From Cervus elaphus (taxonomy: Eukaryota > Chordata > Mammalia > Artiodactyla > Cervidae), in NCBI RefSeq assembly GCF_910594005.1, contig NC_057818.1, forward strand, positions 7,931,501-7,995,500: 64,000 bases of DNA. The letters are read 5' to 3'. The notes beneath the pieces were generated by a model. It saw only the letters and a list, made by a program, of their open reading frames with translations. It made no database searches and was not told where the DNA came from. Both the position numbers and the translations under genes were made by a program. The first letter of the stretch is position 1. Each line of letters begins with the position of its first letter. This document shows positions 58,540 through 64,000 of this stretch, in pieces.

Positions 58540-59110
58540 AGCAGATTTAAAAATAAGTATGCAGAACAGAATAGGATTGAATGCTAATTTTTGCTTTCAT
58601 TAAATATTTTAAGAAACTGCTCACAGAGATCTGCCCAGCCTCCAAAGACCTTGACAGGGGAAGTGACCTTCTTATTTTCAAGGCTCCACTGGGTCTTTTC
58701 ACACTATCCTGGGCTAAAGAGGCATCTCCCTGCACACTTGTGTGCCACACGCAGGGTCTGCTTTGGGGGCAGCCAATGGTGACACTTTGTTTGTAAGCCA
58801 GCAAACACTGGTAGTTCTGCGCAGACCACACAATTAATTTTATTTTCGCCCTCAGCCAGATTTCCAACAAAGACCCCAGAGATGTCTGGAAAATTAATTT
58901 ATTAAATAGCAATAGCTTGATAATACACACGATGGCAGAAGAAATGAATATGTTCAATATCTTATAAAACAGTTGGCAATCACATAATAGAACATTCATT
59001 GTCAATTTAGTAGCTTGTCTCATTATGCTCAGCAAATAGTTGTAAAATAGTGTATTATTCATGAACCAACATGCGTTAATTACTTTTAGTGCACATTTAT
59101 TTTTCAAATG
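58540..59110. other. Candidate conserved non-coding element
   Basis: A 570-bp AT-rich, repeat-free block with dense homeodomain-type cores ('attaattttattttcgcc', 'aaattaatttattaaatagc', 'gttaattacttttag'). It lies about 13 kb beyond the end of WWOX, toward where MAF is expected. The appearance is typical of vertebrate developmental enhancers; conservation itself is not tested. Confidence 0.4.
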
Positions 59111-59319
59111 CAGGAAGAGTTAGATTCATCTAGAAAAGCAACTTATTTTGCAAAAGTCTGCTCCAGGCCCCTTTCAAATAAAGAGCCACAAGGTATGTTT
59201 CTTAGACCTGTAGATACACACTGGTGAAGCTCTGTCCCAGCCTTGAGCAGGTAGCGACAGCCCCTGCCTTGGCTTGTGTGGCAGAGGGCTAGCTGATACG
59301 AATCCCCCAGATGTAGGGT

Positions 59320-59708
59320 CCACCCACTGCCTCAGTCAGTCCTGACCTCGGTGGGCAAGAAGTAATTCAGCTACACGAGCCTCACCATGGACTTGGCCAT
59401 GGAACCTGTTTTGCAGTGTGATATGAGCAAAGAGACAAGCAGGGGTCTAAAGTGTCCTTGCATTGCTAGTTCTGCCTTTTCACACTCCTGCCTCCTACCA
59501 CGAGGGGAATACTCCCAGGGGACCACTAGTTCAAAAAAAAAAAAATTGAGAGTCACATCAAGTAATATGAACCCAATCCATAGCCTAGAGCCACACCCAG
59601 CCTGGATCAGCTGACCCTCAGCCTCAGACAGATATGATTGCTGCTTTAAGCTGCTACATTTTGGAGAGAGGGGGTGCTTTGTTATGCAGCAAAAGCTGAC
59701 TGATACAT
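59320..59708 (+). repeat. Old LTR, MLT/MER-like
   Basis: The 3' end 'gctttaagctgctacatttt' then 'gctttgttatgcagcaaaag' and 'ctgactgatacatg' matches the conserved end of an old mammalian LTR or MER repeat. The inside has 'gacttggccatggaacctg', also typical. The exact family is uncertain. Confidence 0.55.
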
Positions 59709-60122
59709 GTAGCATATGCAGAATTTACTTTGGAATGCCCTGGAGGAATCCTCAAAGCAACTGGCAGTCAATTTACCTCTCTTAATACCTGCTTTGGAGG
59801 ATGTCTGGCCCACGAGAAAATAAACCCAAGACAGAAGCCACCCATGGTGTAGAGGAAGATTTTTTTCCCCATGTGAGCCTCACAGTGGCAGCCACTGAAG
59901 CAGCCAGTTTAACTGTGAGCCTTGATTTGCATCAAACTGCTTCTCACATGGGCAGCTCCATGTATGGGCTCCAGAGTAAGTAGGGGAGGAACTGATTTAG
60001 TTAACACCGGCTGACAGTTCTTCCCTGCAGAGCAGCAAGGAAGGCAAATCTCTAAAAATCCCAGACCATGCAGGGTTGTTATACATAGTCAACATAATAG
60101 AGAAAATGCCCAGCACCCTAGG

Positions 60123-60349
60123 CACACAATAGCCGCTGGTGGTAGGTGGCTCAGTCAGTAAAGAGTCTGCCTGCAGTGCAAGACACCTGGGTTCAATCCC
60201 TGGGTTGGAAAAATCCCCTGGAGAAGGAACTGGCAACCCACTCCAGTATTCTTGCCTGGAGAATCCCATGGACAGAGGAGCCCGGTGGGCTACAGTCCAC
60301 GGGGTCGCAAAGAGTCGGACACAACCAAGTGACTAACACACACAATAGC
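60123..60349 (+). repeat. Bov-tA SINE with an 11-bp perfect target duplication
   Basis: Full-length-like sense copy ('gtggctcagtcagtaaagag', 'gggttcaatccctgggttgg', 'gaggagcccggtgggctacag', 'cggacacaaccaagtgac'). It is flanked by 'cacacaatagc' at 60123-60133 and 60339-60349. Low divergence. Confidence 0.97.
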
Positions 60350-61379
60350 AATGAGAGTCACGATCACTGCTGCTATTTGGCCTATTCCTTGACAGTGGAA
60401 TTCGGCAGCAGAAGGAAGGGCAGGAAACACCCTTCCCAGCCCCAACTGCCAGCCAAGAACCCAGCCATCCATCCCGTCCCCCTCTTGAGATCCCCTCCTT
60501 AGTGGTACCAGCACCATCATCCCGGAACTCCACTGATCCCAGCCAGGGGCTGAAACCCTGACACTTCCATAGTCCATGTTGGAGGGGGTAGGCGGGCATA
60601 GCCTGAGCTTCAGAGGGCAGGGGGAGAGCTCCCAGCTCAAGCACCTGATTTCCCAACTGAATTGCCTTCCGGCCTCTCCTCTGCTGTAGTTCATATGCCT
60701 AACTGGCCCTCTAGGTCCTGAAGAACGCTTGACCACCACTCAGCTCTGCTGCGCCATCCTCACCAACGTCTGTGTCAGGGCACAGGCTGTGTCCTCTCCC
60801 TCGAGTCTCCGTTCCTTGCATCTCCCTCCTCTAGGTCCTCCAAGGAGAACTCCTAAACATCTTCCAAGGCCCAGATCCTAGACCATGCCCTCCAGTGAGC
60901 TCTCCAGGGAAAGGCCAGCACTCCTGCCTTTGGGTTCCACAGAATCCTGCCCAGGCTTCCCAAGATGTTTACGCAACGGTGCTGTTTTCTTGTGTCTGCG
61001 TAGTCCCCTCTGTTTGTTGCATTCAGCCGGGAGACCTTTGAGAGTACAGACCGCATCTCACTCCCATCAGGGTTCCCAGCCCCTTGCACACGGCGTTGAG
61101 ACAGAGTGCTCAGGACCTGTTTTGTGTAAATGAATGATGCTTTTGCACAGGCCAGCTGAAAGGCCCTCATCCCTTTCTTTGCCCGGCTGCTGCTCCCTTT
61201 CTGGCCTCTGCTGACTAGATCCCCAGCATTCCCCACTGAAGACACGGCAGGAGATCGGAGCTCCTTCTTATTAGGAGTTAAAAAAAGAAAAAGTACACAC
61301 CATCTCGAATGACTCCAAGCCCTCTGGGGACGACCTATGCAGGGTTTACAGCGAGGAGGGGGGCATGTGAAGACATTTC
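60350..61379. other. Intergenic sequence with an L2 remnant
   Basis: 61035-61145 resembles the L2 3' end in sense ('agagtacagaccgcatctc', 'ccagccccttgcacacgg', 'tgaatgatgc'). Open frames at 60290-61245 are unrecognised. Confidence 0.5.
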
Positions 61380-61960
61380 TAATTAAATTCTTTAGTGCTT
61401 CTAGTTGACCTCATTTCAACTGTGCCATAAATCTTTAAAAAAAAACAACACTTAAATCCAAAATTTTAAATAACACTTATGCTCTGGTGGACTCTCCTTC
61501 TTAATCCATTGGTTGGATACACTTTGGTTGCCAGGGTCTACTGTGGGACTGGATCAGTGAAAGGCTGCTGACCATTTCAATTAAAATGTTTTCAAGGATT
61601 TCTCAATAATAAACTGGTCTTGCCTATAATTACAGATGAAATAATAATTTAAAAAAAACCTCGCAATCCTCTGTGTAATGTTATGGCACGCCGTTGGTGT
61701 CCATGTACCAAGACAAATACCTCCGTGTGACACGGAGCCGTGGAAACAATTAAAGTATAAATCCCAGGCCCCCATGAACACCCAGGCTCTATTAGCTGAC
61801 TTTGTCTCTGGTCACAGAGCTCACTGGTGGCTTGGGAGGGAATGGCATTGGCCCTACTTCAGTGAAAGCATAATTCCACTCTGTAAATCTCTGCTGTAAT
61901 TGGTCAACAAGCATACGCTTTGGCAAAATGACCACGGGGGGTGACTGGTTAGAGGATCTC
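61380..61960. other. Candidate conserved non-coding element
   Basis: AT-rich, repeat-free block with several 'taattaaat', 'ataataatttaa' and 'caattaaagt' cores, a TGCTGACC Maf half-site at about 61567 and 'ggtcaacaagc' at 61901. As with 58540-59110, distance and composition suggest a distal enhancer, but this is inference. Confidence 0.38.
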
Positions 61961-62397
61961 CGCCCTCGTATTTCTCACTCTCCGTGGCCCTTCTAGCTTT
62001 GAGAGTGTCCTGTTCACACAGCAGCTGGGCGTGCCGAGCCTGGAGACCGGCAGCTCCAGGTGGTTAGTTCCTCCTCAGAGGTCGCTCAGGAGGAAGCGTG
62101 TTGTTACACCACTGACCCAGGCTGCCCTGGGGTTCCTCAAGCTCAGTTTGGGGTTGGCTAATCCTTGGCCGCGTGGAGCTGTCCCGTGCATTGCAGGGTG
62201 TTGCACGGTGCTGCCGTAGGAGGCAGCGTGGTGAGGGGCAGCCTGGCCTCGGCTCACCTGATGCCAGGAGGCTCACACCCCACCTGTGTGGCACCCCCAA
62301 ATGTTCCCAGACATTGCCAACCGCCCTGCAGGGGGCAAACTTACCCCCCATTAACAACCCGCAGGATGGGGCGGCAGCAGGCCGGGGGGGGGGCACA
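61961..62397. other. Intergenic sequence, no gene
   Basis: GC-richer stretch ending in an 11-base G-run at about 62383-62393. Overlapping open frames in several frames have no domain. Confidence 0.5.
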
Positions 62398-63297
62398 TAA
62401 TATTTGCAAACAAAGTGACCAACAAGGGATCAGTCTTCAAAATAAACAACAGCTCACACAGCTCCAGAGCAAAAGAACCAAACAACCCAGTGAAAGAACC
62501 AGCTGGAAATCTACACAGACACTTCTCCAAAGAAGGCATACAGATGACCAAAACCTACACAAGAAGATGGTCAACGTCATTAATCATCAGAGAAATGCAA
62601 ATCCAAACTACAGTGAGGCATCATCTCACACCTGTCAGAAGCCATCACCAAAAATCTATAAACAGTAAGTTCTAGAGAGGATGTGGAGAAAAGGGAACAC
62701 TCCTCCTAGAGATATATCCGAACTGTATTTCAAAAAGATACATAACCAAGACATGGGAACAACATAAATGTCCATTGACAGATGAATGGATAAAAGAAGA
62801 TGTGGTACATATATACAAATATATACAATGGAGTACTACTCAGCCAACAAAATAGAACAAGATGAGGCCATTTGCAGCAACGTGCATGGACCTAGAGATC
62901 ATCATATTAAGTGAAGTATGTCAGACAGACAAATATCTGTCTACATATGTAGAATCACTTATGTATAGAGTCTGATTTTGTAGATGATACAATTGAACTT
63001 GTTTACAAAATAGAAATGGATTTACAGATATAAAAAACAAACTTAACAGTTAACAAAGGGGAAATGAGGTGTGGGGTGGGCCGGGAGGGATAAATCAGGA
63101 GCTTGCGAGTAAGATACACACACCGCTGTGTATAAGGTGGATACTCAGCAAGGGCGGCACAGGGAACTCTCCTCAGTATGAGAAGAATGATGTATGTGTG
63201 ACTGAGTCACTTTGTTGTACACCTGAAACTCATGCAACAGTGTAAGTCAACTATACTCTAATAATTTTTTTAAATCTTTTTAATTAAAAAAAAAAAG
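62398..63297 (+). repeat. L1 3' fragment with an internal deletion
   Basis: Sense L1. 62398-62695 matches the ORF2 end ('cacttctccaaagaaggcat', 'taatcatcagagaaatgc'). At about 62700 the sequence jumps ahead, losing a few hundred bases, then continues with 'atgtccattgacagatgaat', 'gagtactactcagccaac' and the 3' tail at 63190-63275. Confidence 0.92.
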
Positions 63298-63371
63298 AAC
63301 CCCTGGTCTAGTCAGATTTCCCCACATGTTGTGGTCTCAGCACCCCATCGGGACTAGTGCTCAGTCCTCCA
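63298..63371. other. Short unassigned gap
   Basis: Nothing recognised between the L1 and the next SINE. Confidence 0.4.
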
Positions 63372-63511
63372 TCCATGGAATTTTCCAGGTAAGAGTACTG
63401 GAGTGGGTTGCCATTTCCTTCTCCAGGGGATCTTCCCAACCCAGGGATCGAACTGGGGTCTCCCGCACTGCAGGCAGGCACTTTACCGTCTGAGCCACCT
63501 GGGAAGCCCAC
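63372..63511 (-). repeat. Bov-tA SINE, tail-truncated
   Basis: Reverse copy: 'ggaattttccaggtaagag', 'aacccagggatcgaactgg' and the head complement 'ctgagccacctgggaagcc'. The far tail is missing. Confidence 0.95.
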
Positions 63512-64000
63512 CCCACAGGGACAAGTCACCATACTTGGGGACCTGTTTTTCAGCTGATCAGTCTCCCTCCTGACTTGTTCTCAGCTGACCTGGCATGTAT
63601 CCCTTGCTGGCCCTTCACACCTCCCTGCTGTTCATTTCTGCTCCTGCCTGTGCGTGTGGTTCTTGGTTTCTGGAGTCTGACCTGCAGTCACCCCCTGAAG
63701 GATCCTGACCCTCTCTGAGGCTGTTCCTTCTTGAACTCGACTGTGACAGGTTACCCACAGACTTGGTCAAGCCTTGCCTCTGGTCCCCTCGGACAAAGTC
63801 CAGCATCCACTGCCACCAAAGACAGCTCTGCAGAGGCCCACCAGGTTCTCCCAGAGTCCGAGCTATCCCTGGTTGCAAGAGAGATCACAATGGAATCTCC
63901 TGCTTCTTTTCAGGTTCATAGAAAGAGGTACCCTCTCTCTTCAGGTTTTATACTTCCACTGGACCCGACAGAGCTGGGAACTCCTGAGTTCACTCTGATG
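63512..64000. other. Intergenic sequence, no gene
   Basis: No gene or repeat was recognised up to the window edge. Confidence 0.5.

Overview
The window is nuclear DNA from a pecoran ruminant (cattle, sheep, goat or a relative). The evidence is many Bov-tA and BOV-A2 SINEs, a BovB (RTE) LINE 3' end, ruminant-type L1 3' ends, CHR-type tRNA-Glu SINEs and mariner hairpin MITEs, with no bacterial-style gene packing. Nearly all open reading frames are fortuitous or lie in repeats.

I recognise one protein-coding gene. Positions 44673-44861 (+) are the last coding exon of WWOX (WW domain-containing oxidoreductase), with a good splice acceptor, 62 codons, a stop, and a 3'UTR running to an AATAAA at 45704. 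So 1-44672 is the 3' end of the very long last intron of WWOX, known in human as intron 8 and the site of the FRA16D fragile site. From about 45730 to 64000 is sequence downstream of the gene. In human the next gene on that side is MAF, so distal regulatory DNA is plausible there.

Layout: 1-36 kb is intron, mostly decayed repeats (L1 3' ends all on the minus strand, Bov-tA, CHR, MIR, L2, hAT and mariner remnants) with GC-rich islands near 15.7-16.0 and 26.3-29.2 kb. At 36.2-38.0 kb a minus-strand block looks like the 3' end of a transcript (coding-like tail, two poly(A) signals, four Pumilio-type motifs), either an unannotated antisense transcript or an old retrocopy. 38-44.6 kb is mostly unique intron. 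44.7-45.8 kb holds the terminal exon and 3'UTR. Downstream are plus-strand L1 3' ends, an inverted pair of an unnamed repeat, an ERV-type LTR followed by a tRNA-Glu-like stretch, a 32-bp minisatellite, the BovB 3' end, an old LTR, and two AT-rich unique blocks that look like conserved non-coding elements.

I found no new multi-gene system. The points most worth checking are the antisense 3' end, the matched 26-bp duplications in both halves of a BOV-A2, the inverted unnamed repeat, the LTR/tRNA-Glu junction, and the switch of L1 orientation at the end of WWOX. Edges of repeats are approximate, and family names come from recalled consensus sequences, not a database search.
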